A stretch of DNA of 41,025 bases from SIG607 sp045614505 (GCA_045614505.1 JAZLDA010000003.1:1-41025), one strand, 5' to 3'; positions 33,181 through 41,025 are shown, counted from the first letter of the stretch. The notes: generated from the sequence alone by a model not told the origin. Numbers and translations: made by a program.

Positions 33181-33924
33181 TCAACTTCTTATATACGGAG
33201 CGTATGAATACCCCACAACATTTCCGTACCGTATCAAATACCAATCGGGAAGAGTAGCAAGAATTGTTACGTTTGTACCTGTCGGTACGCTTCCTATAAC
33301 AGGTGCATCAAAGGAGGGCGACTGTCTTATATTCAAATTTCCTCCCATTGGTGTGGCAATAGTGCCCATAGTATTCCTCTCAGGGAAGTTAAAGGGAATA
33401 TCAAAATAATCCGCAAGGCTTAGTACCGTGTTTTGCGCTATTTCTTCAATATTGTTTCTAATCCATGCGGCGTCCTCTGCATTGTCGTGGTAGGCGTATT
33501 CTATAAGTACACTGGGCGCTCTCGTTCTGGTTACCTCACCGAGGGTTGTTGTGGGAACGGTGCGGACTCTATCGGGCAGCGGATATATAAGCTTTAAATT
33601 ATTTGCGATTATTTCTGCCGCTCGCTGACCGTTTGAGCTGTTTGGAAAATAATAAACCTCCGTACCCCTTAAACTGCCCGAATTTCCTGCTCCTGCAGCG
33701 TTTGAATGAAGGGCAAGGTGTAAATCGTAATTGCCCGCATTAGATGCTCTTATACTGCTTGCCGCCGTCATTTCAGGTGTGTTTCTAACGTAATTAATTC
33801 CTGTTGCCTCAAGGTACGGAATCATTGCGTCGGCAATAAGGTTCATATAGTATTCCTCACTGCCGGAGCCGTCAACATAAGGATTAAATTCCTGCGTAGA
33901 CGGACTAAGATATATTGTAGGCAT
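33181..33924 (-). CDS. N-acetylmuramoyl-L-alanine amidase-like protein with SH3 domain
   Basis: 247 residues, starting at ATG 33924 after GGAGGGG. Residues 1-180 fit the Amidase_3 fold that cuts the lactyl-Ala bond of peptidoglycan: a Glu in GSGSEEYYMN, a His in LALHSNAAG and the catalytic-type Glu in SVLIEYAYHDN. The first zinc His of DPGHGG is replaced (SPSTQ, residues 7-11). Residues about 188-247 are a bacterial SH3 domain (NLNIRQSPSFDAPVIGSVPTG). There is no signal peptide, so it must be exported otherwise, act on lysis, or work in the mother cell during sporulation. CATAAAATA about 10 bases upstream of the ribosome site loosely resembles a late-sporulation -10; no matching -35 was found. 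Confidence 0.85.
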   Translation of the reverse strand: MPTIYLSPSTQEFNPYVDGSGSEEYYMNLIADAMIPYLEATGINYVRNTPEMTAASSIRASNAGNYDLHLALHSNAAGAGNSGSLRGTEVYYFPNSSNGQRAAEIIANNLKLIYPLPDRVRTVPTTTLGEVTRTRAPSVLIEYAYHDNAEDAAWIRNNIEEIAQNTVLSLADYFDIPFNFPERNTMGTIATPMGGNLNIRQSPSFDAPVIGSVPTGTNVTILATLPDWYLIRYGNVVGYSYAPYIRS

Positions 33925-33980
33925 AAAAATCCCCTCCGCCATATTTTATGAGACGAAGGGGTATTTAATTACATTTGATA

Positions 33981-34517
33981 TTAGGAGAGACAGAATTTTT
34001 CAGCCTGTTCCTTTACAACCGAGGAAAACCAGCAATAAAGCGCTTCGCCAAGCTCCTGATAAACATTGTCGCCGTCGTGAGAGCACAGCATAGCAAAGGT
34101 CTGACCGATACGACGGTCAACCTCAATGCCTCGTCTGTATGCAAGATAATAAAAGGAAAATGCGCCTGTATCGGTAGATGTTTTAAGTATCTCGGGATTA
34201 TTTTCCTTTAAATAGTCAATAAAAGCCTTTTGAGCAATTCCCGCATCGGTGTCGTCGGCACAGTATCTTTCAAAGCCAACCGTTGCAGTAAAAGAAAGCA
34301 ACATTCTTCTCTGCACCAGCATTTCATAGTCGCCGTCATCCTCATATTTGAAGTTTGTGGCGTCCTTTGAAAATATCTGTGCAACAGCTCTGCCCAAATA
34401 TTTGGCGTTATTGCGTTCTCCCTGCATTTCACTGTTTTTACCTGCAAGGAGCTTGTTACGTTTCACGTCAACCGAGGGCTTTTCTCCTGCAATTTTTATA
34501 TCAGAATCAAAACTCAC
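33981..34517 (-). CDS. Hypothetical protein (178 aa)
   Basis: I do not recognise the family. It is a soluble, mainly helical-looking protein without signal peptide or membrane segment. The first 35 residues are basic and polar, and the rest contains LGRAVAQIFSKDA, MLLSFTATVGFERYC and GIEVDRRIGQTFAMLCSHDGD. The start is taken as GTG 34517 because GAGGA lies 6 bases upstream; no ATG in frame gives a better site. It begins 2 bases after the TSCPD gene and so is probably co-transcribed from the sigA cluster. Confidence 0.75.
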   Translation of the reverse strand: MSFDSDIKIAGEKPSVDVKRNKLLAGKNSEMQGERNNAKYLGRAVAQIFSKDATNFKYEDDGDYEMLVQRRMLLSFTATVGFERYCADDTDAGIAQKAFIDYLKENNPEILKTSTDTGAFSFYYLAYRRGIEVDRRIGQTFAMLCSHDGDNVYQELGEALYCWFSSVVKEQAEKFCLS

Positions 34518-34519
34518 AT

Positions 34520-34777
34520 TTATTCCTCATTTTTTCCTTTAAATTCACTGAGAGCCAATGCCAGCTGGGCCGGACAAGACGTATCTTTAAAGCCACAACG
34601 GATACCGCTGAGCCTTTCGATTACATCGTCCACCTTCATTCCTTTAACCAGCGCTGAAATTCCCTTTAAATTTCCCTGACAGCCGCCAATAAAGGCAATG
34701 TCGGTGATAATCCCGTCTTCAACAGAAAAATCAATAGAGCGTGAGCAAACACCTTTTGGAGTATAATGGTAAGTCAT
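34520..34777 (-). CDS. TSCPD domain-containing protein (TIGR03905 type)
   Basis: 85 residues. It contains the name-giving TSCPAQLALAL near residue 66 and three further cysteines (GVCSRS, GGCQGN, GIRCGF). The domain is shared with the C-terminus of some ribonucleotide reductases, but stand-alone copies such as this have no established function. A redox or metal role is suggested only by the cysteines. Start ATG 34777 has AGGAG 8 bases upstream. It is 9 bases after sigA and 2 bases before an unknown gene. Confidence 0.88.
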   Translation of the reverse strand: MTYHYTPKGVCSRSIDFSVEDGIITDIAFIGGCQGNLKGISALVKGMKVDDVIERLSGIRCGFKDTSCPAQLALALSEFKGKNEE

Positions 34778-34786
34778 ATTTTTCTC

Positions 34787-35875
34787 CTATCTGTCCTTAA
34801 AACGGTTGCTTCTCACCGGATGACGAAGCTTTCTTAAAGCCTTAGCCTCAATTTGGCGAATACGCTCTCTTGTTACATTAAACTCGCTTCCCACCTCTTC
34901 GAGAGTGTGGCATCTGCCGTCTTGGAGACCAAAACGAAGTCTGATTACAGCCTCTTCCCTTTCGGTGAGGGTTTTCAGCACGCCGTCAATATCTTCATTA
35001 GTTATGGTTTTAAGAGCCGCTTCATCAGGAGCAAGAGCGTCTTCATCACGGATAAAGTCCATAAGACGGGAATCTTCCTCAGGGCCTATAGGAGTTTCCA
35101 TAGAAACAGGCTCCTGTGCAACACGCATAATTTCTCTTACTCTCTCAACCGGCATATCCAGTTTACTTGCAATCATCTCTTCGCTGGGCTCGTAGCCGTT
35201 TTCGTGGAGAAGCTGACTTTGCACACGCTTGAGTCTGTTAATGGTTTCAACCATATGAACGGGAATACGAATGGTTCTTGCCTGGTCTGCTATAGCACGT
35301 GTAATAGCCTGACGAATCCACCAGGTAGCATAGGTAGAGAACTTAAAGCCCTTAGTGTAGTCAAACTTGTCCACCGCTTTAATAAGACCCACGTTACCTT
35401 CCTGAATAAGGTCAAGGAAATACATACCCCTGCCCACGTACTTTTTAGCAATACTTACAACAAGACGCAGATTAGCTTCTGCAAGTCTTCTCTTTGCCTT
35501 TTCGTCACCCTCAGCGATTTTAACTGCAAGCTGAATTTCCTCGTCGCCTGTAAGCAGGGGCACTCTGCCGATTTCTCTTAAATATACCTTAACAGGGTCG
35601 TCCAACGACATATTTTCGAGACTTACATTGTCATCAAGACGGTCTAAATCCATTTCCTCGAGCTTTAATTCGTCATCGCTGGGTTCTTCATCATAATCCA
35701 GTTCTAAAAGCTCGGGCTCGTCAAAAAGGCCCTCCAAATCCTCGGGTGCATTTTCTATTTCGTCGATTGACAGAATCTTGTCCGACTTTTCAGCATCATA
35801 GCTTTCAACCTCTTTGGTCTCTTCTGCCGTTGCTTCGTTTTCCTTGGTATTTTTAACCTTCTTATCCTTTTCCAT
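34787..35875 (-). CDS. sigA: Primary sigma factor (sigma-70/SigA)
   Basis: A 362-residue housekeeping sigma factor. An acidic, poorly conserved N-terminus (residues 1-105) replaces a full region 1.1. Region 1.2 is DPVKVYLREIGRVPLLT and region 2 runs from LRLVVSIAKKYVGRGM through the -10-reading YATWWIRQAITRAIADQ. Region 3 follows, and region 4.2 reads LEEVGSEFNVTRERIRQIEA, the -35-recognition helix. Start ATG 35875 is one base after the dnaG stop; an in-frame GTG/ATG further upstream lies inside dnaG. This is the classical dnaG-sigA macromolecular-synthesis pair, and the many TTGACA/TATAAT promoters in the window fit its specificity. Confidence 0.97.
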   Translation of the reverse strand: MEKDKKVKNTKENEATAEETKEVESYDAEKSDKILSIDEIENAPEDLEGLFDEPELLELDYDEEPSDDELKLEEMDLDRLDDNVSLENMSLDDPVKVYLREIGRVPLLTGDEEIQLAVKIAEGDEKAKRRLAEANLRLVVSIAKKYVGRGMYFLDLIQEGNVGLIKAVDKFDYTKGFKFSTYATWWIRQAITRAIADQARTIRIPVHMVETINRLKRVQSQLLHENGYEPSEEMIASKLDMPVERVREIMRVAQEPVSMETPIGPEEDSRLMDFIRDEDALAPDEAALKTITNEDIDGVLKTLTEREEAVIRLRFGLQDGRCHTLEEVGSEFNVTRERIRQIEAKALRKLRHPVRSNRFKDR

Positions 35876-35876
35876 C

Positions 35877-37646
35877 CTATTTTTCTCCCTTTTTCTGTTG
35901 TAGTAACGCCTGCATTCTGTTAATCCAGTCTGCATCGTCTTCCCCGTTGTCGCTTGACTTTAAGAGGTTTTCTTTTTTTAATACTTCAATGCTGTCAGAA
36001 AGCACCTCAGCAGGGTTTCTCTCGGCCTTGACCGAACTCTGGAGTGAAACCAGATAGCCCATTTCACCGGGTGTGTACTTTTCACCGAACAAAGAAATAT
36101 CAATATTATTTCCTTCCCTTAACACGCTGTAAATATCCCCGTAAATACGGCGGTTAAGAGATGTAATAAATTGTTCCGGAGGCAGAGTGTCTTCTACCTT
36201 AGCAAAGTAATCAGGGTGAGCCAGAAGCACCGCTATTACCGTTTCCTCTGCAACTGCGGCGCGTTTAAAAAACCTCTTTTCGGGATTTATTTCGGTTCTA
36301 TCAAAACGCGGTGCAACCACGTCTCTGATTTCCTTTTGCTGTCGCTTTTTAGCATTTTCTTCCCGTATACGCTTTATTGCGTTGTCAACTGCATTCTTAC
36401 TGAGATTATATTTTTCGGCAAGTCTGCCTGCATATAAATCAATGGTTAAATCATCACCTGTATCGGCAAGAATGGAAGCCGCTGATTTTAAGTATTTAAG
36501 TTTTCCGTCGTCACTTGACAAATCAAAGCCCGCCGATGCCATTCTCAGCTTATATTCAATATCACTTTCTGCCCGCTCTAAAAGCGCTCTGAACTTATCA
36601 CTTGAATTCTTCTTAATGAATTCATCAGGGTCTTTGCCGTCGGGAAGCACTAAAACTCTTATAGGCATTCCCGAATCCTTCAAAGTGGTAAGCACTTTTT
36701 TTACTGCATTCTGCCCTGCTGTGTCGGAGTCGAGGGTTATTACGATTTCCCTTGTGTAGCGGCAAAGAAGTTTTGCCTGCTCTATGGTAAATGCCGTACC
36801 CAGAGCGGCTACCGTGTTGGTAAATCCTGCCTGATGAAGGGAAATAACGTCCATATTGCCTTCCACCAGTATTATTCTGTCGGCACAGTCATTTTTTGCA
36901 AAGTTAAAGGCGTAAAGGTTTTCGCTTTTCTTATAAACAGGGGTATCGGCAGTGTTAATATACTTTCCTCCCGCCTTTTCATCCCCCGGTCTCGCCCTTC
37001 CGCTAAAGGCGATAACGTTTCCCCTAAGATTAATTATAGGAAACATTACTCTGTTACGAAAACGGTCAAAATAGGTACCTTTACTGCTTTTGGAAATAAC
37101 GTTTGCCTGCAGCATATCTCCGACAGTATAGCCCTTTGAAGAAAGGTGTTTAAGAAGCGAATCCCAATTATCGGGAGCACAGCCTAAGCCGAATTTCTTT
37201 ATGGTAGCAAGGCTCAGTCCTCTCCCCGTCAGATAATCAAGCGCCCATTTGCCGCCCTCGGACATAAGGTATTTATGAAAAAACCTTGCCGATTCACGGT
37301 TGATTTCAAGTATGGTTTGCTTGAGCTTTTGCATTGAATTATCTTCATAGCCGTTATCTGGCACCTGTATGCCGCATTTATCGGCAAGAAACTTTATTGA
37401 CTCAACATAATCGAGATGCTCAATAAGTCCCGTAAATGTGAGAACGTCGCCGCCCACCTTACAGCCGAAGCAGTAAAAGGAGCCGTTTTCCGGATATATG
37501 GTAAAGGAGGGAGTTTTTTCATTATGGAACGGACATAATCCTATAAGGTTTTTGCCCCTGCGTTTCAGTACCACATACTGAGATATGACCGACTCAATAT
37601 CGTTTCGGTATTTTATCTCGGCAATTACGTCCTGGGGTATAGCCAT
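35877..37646 (-). CDS. dnaG: DNA primase
   Basis: A 589-residue primase that makes RNA primers at the replication fork. The N-terminal zinc finger is CPFHNEKTPSF followed by FYCFGCKVGGD. The TOPRIM core has ILVEGNMDVISLHQAG with the catalytic Glu and TLDSDTAGQNA with the metal-binding Asps. The C-terminal 150 residues are the less conserved helicase-binding part. Start ATG 37646 has GGGAG 5 bases upstream; a GTG four codons earlier is inside the ribosome site. It follows the dGTPase gene by 30 bases and touches sigA. Confidence 0.96.
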   Translation of the reverse strand: MAIPQDVIAEIKYRNDIESVISQYVVLKRRGKNLIGLCPFHNEKTPSFTIYPENGSFYCFGCKVGGDVLTFTGLIEHLDYVESIKFLADKCGIQVPDNGYEDNSMQKLKQTILEINRESARFFHKYLMSEGGKWALDYLTGRGLSLATIKKFGLGCAPDNWDSLLKHLSSKGYTVGDMLQANVISKSSKGTYFDRFRNRVMFPIINLRGNVIAFSGRARPGDEKAGGKYINTADTPVYKKSENLYAFNFAKNDCADRIILVEGNMDVISLHQAGFTNTVAALGTAFTIEQAKLLCRYTREIVITLDSDTAGQNAVKKVLTTLKDSGMPIRVLVLPDGKDPDEFIKKNSSDKFRALLERAESDIEYKLRMASAGFDLSSDDGKLKYLKSAASILADTGDDLTIDLYAGRLAEKYNLSKNAVDNAIKRIREENAKKRQQKEIRDVVAPRFDRTEINPEKRFFKRAAVAEETVIAVLLAHPDYFAKVEDTLPPEQFITSLNRRIYGDIYSVLREGNNIDISLFGEKYTPGEMGYLVSLQSSVKAERNPAEVLSDSIEVLKKENLLKSSDNGEDDADWINRMQALLQQKKGEK

Positions 37647-37676
37647 ATTTTCTCCCACCTCTCTTATTTTAATAAT

Positions 37677-38675
37677 CTAATGTTCCCAAGAGCCCGGAAT
37701 ATAAATATCAGTATAGGTTACCACTGCAAAGTGGTCGGTCATTCCGGCTATGTAATCAACAACGGCACGCTCAGTTCCTTCGTTTTCGCTGATTATCCTA
37801 TATTCCTCGGGAAGAAGCTGCGGATTTTCACAGTAATAATCATAGAGTCCTTTAACGAAGCCGTAAACCTTGCTTTCCTCGGATTTAGCCTTGGGGTTGC
37901 GGTAAACCGCCTCAAAAAGGAATTCGTGAAGAGCATCAAAATAAATCTGTGTTTGTTTGTCCAACGTAATTGTATCAACGCTGTTTTCAATCACTGAAGT
38001 CACAAGAGTGTTTATACGCTCGCTTTTTGTTTTTCCCAAATGGTTTCGTATATCAAGGGGAATATCGTCAACACTTATAATATTACCTCTGACGGCGTCC
38101 TCTATATCGTGATTAATATAAGCGATTCTGTCGGAAATCCTTACCACTCTGCCCTCTAAGGTGGAAGCCTCTTTGTCTCTTGTGTGGCAGAGAATTCCGT
38201 CAAGAACTTCGGCAGTGAGGTTTAGTCCGCGTCCCGCCTTTTCGAGCTTTTCACACACCCTCACACTTTGCTCAAAATGAGTAAAACTAAAGGGAGCAAG
38301 ACTGTCTAATGCGCGTTCACCAGCATGTCCAAATGGAGTATGCCCAAGGTCGTGACCAAGGGCAATGGCTTCGGTTAAGTCTTCATTAAGACCCATTGCT
38401 CTCGAAATAGTTCTTGCAATTTGTGAAACCTCTAAAGTGTGAGTTAGTCTCGTTCTGTAATGGTCGGACTCCGGAGAGAGAAAAACCTGAGTTTTATGTT
38501 TTAGTCTACGGAAAGCCTTGCAGTGGATAATTCTATCTCTGTCCCGCTGATAAGCAGTTCGTATATCCGATTCTGCCTCAGGGGTCTTTCTTCCCCTTGT
38601 ACAGTCGCTGAATGCCGCTTTAGGGGATAAATAAAGATGTTCATTAGCCTCAATACTGGCTCTGATATTATCCAT
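37677..38675 (-). CDS. dgt: Deoxyguanosinetriphosphate triphosphohydrolase-like protein
   Basis: A 332-residue HD-domain enzyme. The metal site is formed by H in RLTHTLEVSQIAR, HD in IALGHDLGHTPFGHAGE and a later Asp in RISDRIAYINHDIED, the order seen in Dgt-type dNTP triphosphohydrolases and their dGTPase-like relatives. Early family marks are SDCTRGRK and RDRDRIIHCKAFRRLKHKTQVF. It is cytoplasmic and would remove dNTPs. In many Clostridia a dgt-like gene precedes dnaG and sigA, as here. Ribosome site GGAGG is 7 bases before ATG 38675. True dGTP specificity is not shown. Confidence 0.9.
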   Translation of the reverse strand: MDNIRASIEANEHLYLSPKAAFSDCTRGRKTPEAESDIRTAYQRDRDRIIHCKAFRRLKHKTQVFLSPESDHYRTRLTHTLEVSQIARTISRAMGLNEDLTEAIALGHDLGHTPFGHAGERALDSLAPFSFTHFEQSVRVCEKLEKAGRGLNLTAEVLDGILCHTRDKEASTLEGRVVRISDRIAYINHDIEDAVRGNIISVDDIPLDIRNHLGKTKSERINTLVTSVIENSVDTITLDKQTQIYFDALHEFLFEAVYRNPKAKSEESKVYGFVKGLYDYYCENPQLLPEEYRIISENEGTERAVVDYIAGMTDHFAVVTYTDIYIPGSWEH

Positions 38676-38702
38676 ACACTTCCTCCAAAATACCTTCTAT
38701 AT

Positions 38703-38731
38703 ATTATATACGCAGAAAGTTCTAAAAAACC
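38703..38731 (-). promoter_or_regulatory. Possible weak promoter of dgt-dnaG-sigA
   Basis: A TATAAT (38703-38708) sits 27 bases upstream of the dgt start, but the -35 position (GGTTTT) is poor and there is no extended -10. It is the only candidate in the 65-base gap. Confidence 0.35.
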
Positions 38732-38740
38732 TTTATTTTT

Positions 38741-39373
38741 TTAAAAATTTTTTTGTTTTTTCGCAGAAATGATTTTTCCTTCCTCTTTTGCGGTCAATCT
38801 GCCGAAAAAAGTGTCGGTAATTTTCTTATTTAATTTTTCACCGATTTGCTCATCAATTGTGAATTTAACCTTCACTTGTTCGGCATACTCGGTATCGGTA
38901 ACACTGCCGCCCATATTTTCAATTATTAGAGGCAAACGGTTATACTGCTCATAATCACAGACAATACTGTATAAATTCAGTACTCCCATCTCGGCAATTT
39001 CCGAATTAGTCAAAGCCGCCTTTGCCGCTTCGCTGTAGGCACGCACAAGTCCCCCCGTACCAAGGAGGACGCCGCCGAAATAACGGGTCACAACTATGCA
39101 GACATTTTTGAGACCTCTGCCGTTTATTATGTCAAGAACAGGTTTGCCGGCTGTGCCGTGAGGCTCGCCGTCGTCAGAAAATCGGCACTCACCGTTCTCT
39201 AATACATAAGCATACACATTATGCCGTGCATCCCAGTATTTTGATTTTAATTCTTTTATAAAGGCAGCTGCTTCCTCTGCAGAATCAATATGCCGAAGCT
39301 CTGCAATAAAGCGTGAGCGTTTTTCTTCATACTCACCCAGTGCTGTGCCGAGCACGGTAAGATAACCCTCCAT
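38741..39373 (-). CDS. YigZ/IMPACT family protein
   Basis: A 210-residue cytoplasmic protein. The N-terminal UPF0029/IMPACT domain has KRSRFIAELRHIDSAEEA, SDDGEPHGTAGKPVLD and VTRYFGGVLLGTGGLVRAYSEAAK. A smaller C-terminal ferredoxin-like domain (DUF1949 type) ends the protein. The eukaryotic relative IMPACT regulates Gcn2; the bacterial role is not settled, although translation-related functions have been proposed. Start ATG 39373 follows GGAGG by 5 bases; the TTG four codons upstream overlaps that site. It lies downstream of rpmE past a terminator, and I see no separate promoter, so partial readthrough may supply it. Confidence 0.93.
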   Translation of the reverse strand: MEGYLTVLGTALGEYEEKRSRFIAELRHIDSAEEAAAFIKELKSKYWDARHNVYAYVLENGECRFSDDGEPHGTAGKPVLDIINGRGLKNVCIVVTRYFGGVLLGTGGLVRAYSEAAKAALTNSEIAEMGVLNLYSIVCDYEQYNRLPLIIENMGGSVTDTEYAEQVKVKFTIDEQIGEKLNKKITDTFFGRLTAKEEGKIISAKKQKNF

Positions 39374-39382
39374 AGGTACCTC

Positions 39383-39420
39383 CAAAAAAATAAAACCGCA
39401 ACCACTCTAAATGGTTGCGG
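39383..39420 (-). terminator. Terminator of rpmE
   Basis: CCGCAACCA and TGGTTGCGG (39396-39420) form a 9-bp perfect stem with a 7-base loop, followed on the minus strand by TTTTATTTTTTT. Confidence 0.92.
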
Positions 39421-39428
39421 AATTGTAC

Positions 39429-39626
39429 TTATAAGCCGTAACGCTTTCTGAACTTGTCAACGCGACCGCCGGTGTCAACCAGCTTCTGTTTTCCGGTGAA
39501 GAACGGATGACATTTAGAACAGATATCAAGATGAATATCCTTCTTGGTTGAACGAGTTTCAAACTCCGCACCACATGCACATTTAACTACGACCTTTTCG
39601 TACTGTGGATGTATACCCTCTTTCAT
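39429..39626 (-). CDS. rpmE: 50S ribosomal protein L31 (zinc-containing type)
   Basis: 65 residues. It has the four cysteines C16, C18, C36 and C39 (KCACG and CSKCHPFFTGKQ), so it is the zinc-binding C+ form rather than the Zur-induced C- form. It helps bridge the 50S and 30S subunits. The chosen start is ATG 39626, 8 bases after AGAGGTG, giving the normal MKEGIHPQYE N-terminus; an upstream in-frame start at 39674 lies in the promoter. Single gene with its own promoter and strong terminator. Confidence 0.96.
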   Translation of the reverse strand: MKEGIHPQYEKVVVKCACGAEFETRSTKKDIHLDICSKCHPFFTGKQKLVDTGGRVDKFRKRYGL

Positions 39627-39664
39627 TACAGTGTCACCTCTTTCAATTTTTCGATAACAATGGT

Positions 39665-39693
39665 ATGTTACCATACTTTAATTAAAAATGCAA
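39665..39693 (-). promoter_or_regulatory. Promoter of rpmE with a palindrome on its -10
   Basis: TTGCAT (39688-39693), 17-bp spacer, TAACAT (39665-39670), extended by TG. The -10 is inside ATGGTA-TGT-TACCAT (39660-39674), a perfect 6-bp inverted repeat. Confidence 0.75.
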
Positions 39694-39704
39694 GTAAAAC
39701 TTTT

Positions 39705-40304
39705 CTATTTTTTGTTTTTTGTGAAGAATTTTTTTATATCCTCATAAATTTCAACAGTTTTGAAGCGAATTTCATATTTTTGACTGTGTTCTGCTACCTC
39801 AGCACTGCTCTCACTCACAGAATCATTAAGATGTCCGGAAGCACCGATACAAACCGCAGGAAACATAACGCACCACCAGTTTTTACCCTCACCCTTGTCT
39901 ATAACAATATTAAGAGCCTCGTAGCTTCCTGCAGGTAGAGTAAAGTTGTCATATTCTCTGTTCTCAAAATAGCAGTCTCCTATATTAACCTGTACCTTAT
40001 AGTCAAAGCCGTTTGCTTTTATTACGTTCTCAGCTATTTTCTTGTATTCGTCGGTATTAAGTTGAGCCAGAGCCACAGCTTCCTTTACGTCACTGCAATA
40101 AGTAAAATCCTCGCCTTTATCCTTTAATATAGCATCTCTCACCTTGAGTTTCAGTGCCTGGTCTTCTTCAGAATCGGAAGCGGCAACAATGTGGAGACGG
40201 AAAACGTTATCCCTTAAGTCCTCACACAGTGCGTCAAAACGGGCAAGGCTTAACATAACTGCAATTATAAGTCCGAGAGCAACCGAAACGTTTAAAATCT
40301 TCAT
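39705..40304 (-). CDS. spoIIR: Stage II sporulation protein R
   Basis: 199 residues. An N-terminal hydrophobic segment (residues 4-20) acts as signal or anchor. The family core begins DNVFRLHIVAASDSEEDQALKLKVRDAIL and continues to GKNWWCVMFPAVCIG. In Bacillus the forespore secretes SpoIIR into the intermembrane space, where it triggers SpoIIGA to process pro-sigma E, so this gene is strong evidence that the organism belongs to a spore-forming lineage. Start ATG 40304 has TTGGAGG 7 bases upstream. It follows ispE by 42 bases, a neighbourhood seen in other Clostridia. No clear sigma-F-type promoter is visible in the gap. Confidence 0.93.
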   Translation of the reverse strand: MKILNVSVALGLIIAVMLSLARFDALCEDLRDNVFRLHIVAASDSEEDQALKLKVRDAILKDKGEDFTYCSDVKEAVALAQLNTDEYKKIAENVIKANGFDYKVQVNIGDCYFENREYDNFTLPAGSYEALNIVIDKGEGKNWWCVMFPAVCIGASGHLNDSVSESSAEVAEHSQKYEIRFKTVEIYEDIKKFFTKNKK

Positions 40305-40346
40305 TTTATTACCTCCAAGAGGTAACTTTGACGGTTTTAAAGTTTT

Positions 40347-41025
40347 TTATTCATTTATACCCTCAACAAGGAAAATATCGGTGTAGTCGTCCTTTAGATG
40401 CTGATAGGCTTTCTTTGCTTTATCCTCTGTTTCAAAAAAGCCTATTACTGTAGGTCCGCTTCCCGAAAGGCAAACTCCGTCTGACCCTGCACTCAGCAGC
40501 GCTTTTTCGGCATCGGAGTAATCCCACAAAAGTGAGAAATCATTATGAAGTGAAGTTAAAAAGCCCTTATAATCATTATTTTCAAGGCTAAGACAGATGT
40601 CTTCTGTGTCGCCGTTTAGAAGAGTGCTTCCCATTTTTCTGTCAAGCTCTTTGTACATATGAGCAGTAGACGACTTTTCCCCCTTTTTAACGAGAAGCAT
40701 ATATAGGGGCAGTGTACGCTTCAAGGGAATTATTTCTTCCCCTATTCCCTTAACCCTTGCACTGCCGTTTTTCACGCAAAAAGGTACGTCTGCGCCCAAC
40801 TTCAATGCAATTTCTAAAAGCCGATTTTTTTTAAGGGGTAAGTCAAATTCGGCATTTAATCCTTTAAGCACTGCTGCGGCATTCGCACTGCCTCCACCAA
40901 GTCCTGCGGCGAGAGGAATTCTTTTTTCAATATGTATATCCGCTCCGCTATCTATATTAGCGGCAACAAAAAACAATTTTGCCGCCTTATAACAAATATT
41001 GTCTTCTCCGCAAAGAGCAGAGTTA
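40347..41025 (-). CDS. ispE: 4-diphosphocytidyl-2-C-methyl-D-erythritol kinase, 3' part
   Basis: 226 codons without the N-terminus; the frame is open to the window edge, where it reads NSALCGEDNICYKAAKLF. It is a GHMP kinase of the non-mevalonate isoprenoid pathway. The ATP-binding motif is PLAAGLGGGSANAAAVL, ADVPFCV follows, and the C-terminal GHMP motif is CLSGSGPTVIGFF. It lies upstream of spoIIR and is probably on the same transcript. The TTG at 40976 is internal, not a start. Confidence 0.95.
   Translation of the reverse strand, partial: NSALCGEDNICYKAAKLFFVAANIDSGADIHIEKRIPLAAGLGGGSANAAAVLKGLNAEFDLPLKKNRLLEIALKLGADVPFCVKNGSARVKGIGEEIIPLKRTLPLYMLLVKKGEKSSTAHMYKELDRKMGSTLLNGDTEDICLSLENNDYKGFLTSLHNDFSLLWDYSDAEKALLSAGSDGVCLSGSGPTVIGFFETEDKAKKAYQHLKDDYTDIFLVEGINE

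Overview
The window looks like a chromosomal segment of a low-to-moderate GC, spore-forming anaerobe of the class Clostridia, probably Oscillospirales (an inference from gene content, operon style and protein sequence; no database was searched). The evidence is Firmicutes-type RNA polymerase subunits, the stage II sporulation protein SpoIIR, strong AGGAGG-type ribosome sites, vegetative promoters of the TTGACA-17-TATAAT kind, and a dnaG-sigA pair. Almost everything is on the minus strand; only a P-type ATPase and a small metal-transport cluster are on the plus strand.

Region 1 (1-2050) is the accessory part. It holds the first codons of a HAD phosphatase and two small unrelated AT-rich membrane-protein genes. 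Both small genes sit between the same 51-bp promoter/ribosome-site segment and the same roughly 40-bp tail. Between the genes lie arrays of short DNA hairpins. In these arrays the stem differs in every unit, but the linker (TATATCAT in one array, CATCGT in the other) and the loop type (GAA, GNRA or GTTA) are kept, and the polarity of both linker and loop flips near the middle. This is the most unusual structure in the window.

Region 2 (2012-17658) is the information-processing core. In transcription order it contains prmA, prfB and a trigger-factor-like PPIase lipoprotein; then rpoB and rpoC from their own promoter; then rpsL, rpsG and fusA from another promoter; then tuf with its own promoter; and finally tRNA-Thr(GGT). 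The rplKAJL genes are not adjacent to rpoB, and no L7Ae-like gene lies between rpoC and rpsL.

Region 3 (17738-24278) has a plus-strand calcium-type P2 ATPase converging on minus-strand uvrC. It is followed by a plus-strand cluster of a small Cys/His lipoprotein, an ABC ATPase and an ABC-3 permease of the zinc/manganese type, with no recognisable solute-binding protein.

Region 4 (24283-32338) is a single minus-strand arginine cluster, argG-H-C-J-B-D-F, enough to take glutamate and carbamoyl phosphate to arginine through the acetyl cycle. Its promoter overlaps a candidate ArgR operator.

Region 5 (32359-41025) carries a DUF4886-like SGNH-type protein, a signal-less amidase with an SH3 domain, an unknown protein and a TSCPD protein. 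These lie downstream of the dgt-dnaG-sigA macromolecular synthesis cluster. After that come a YigZ/IMPACT protein, ribosomal protein L31, spoIIR and the 3' part of ispE, which runs off the window.
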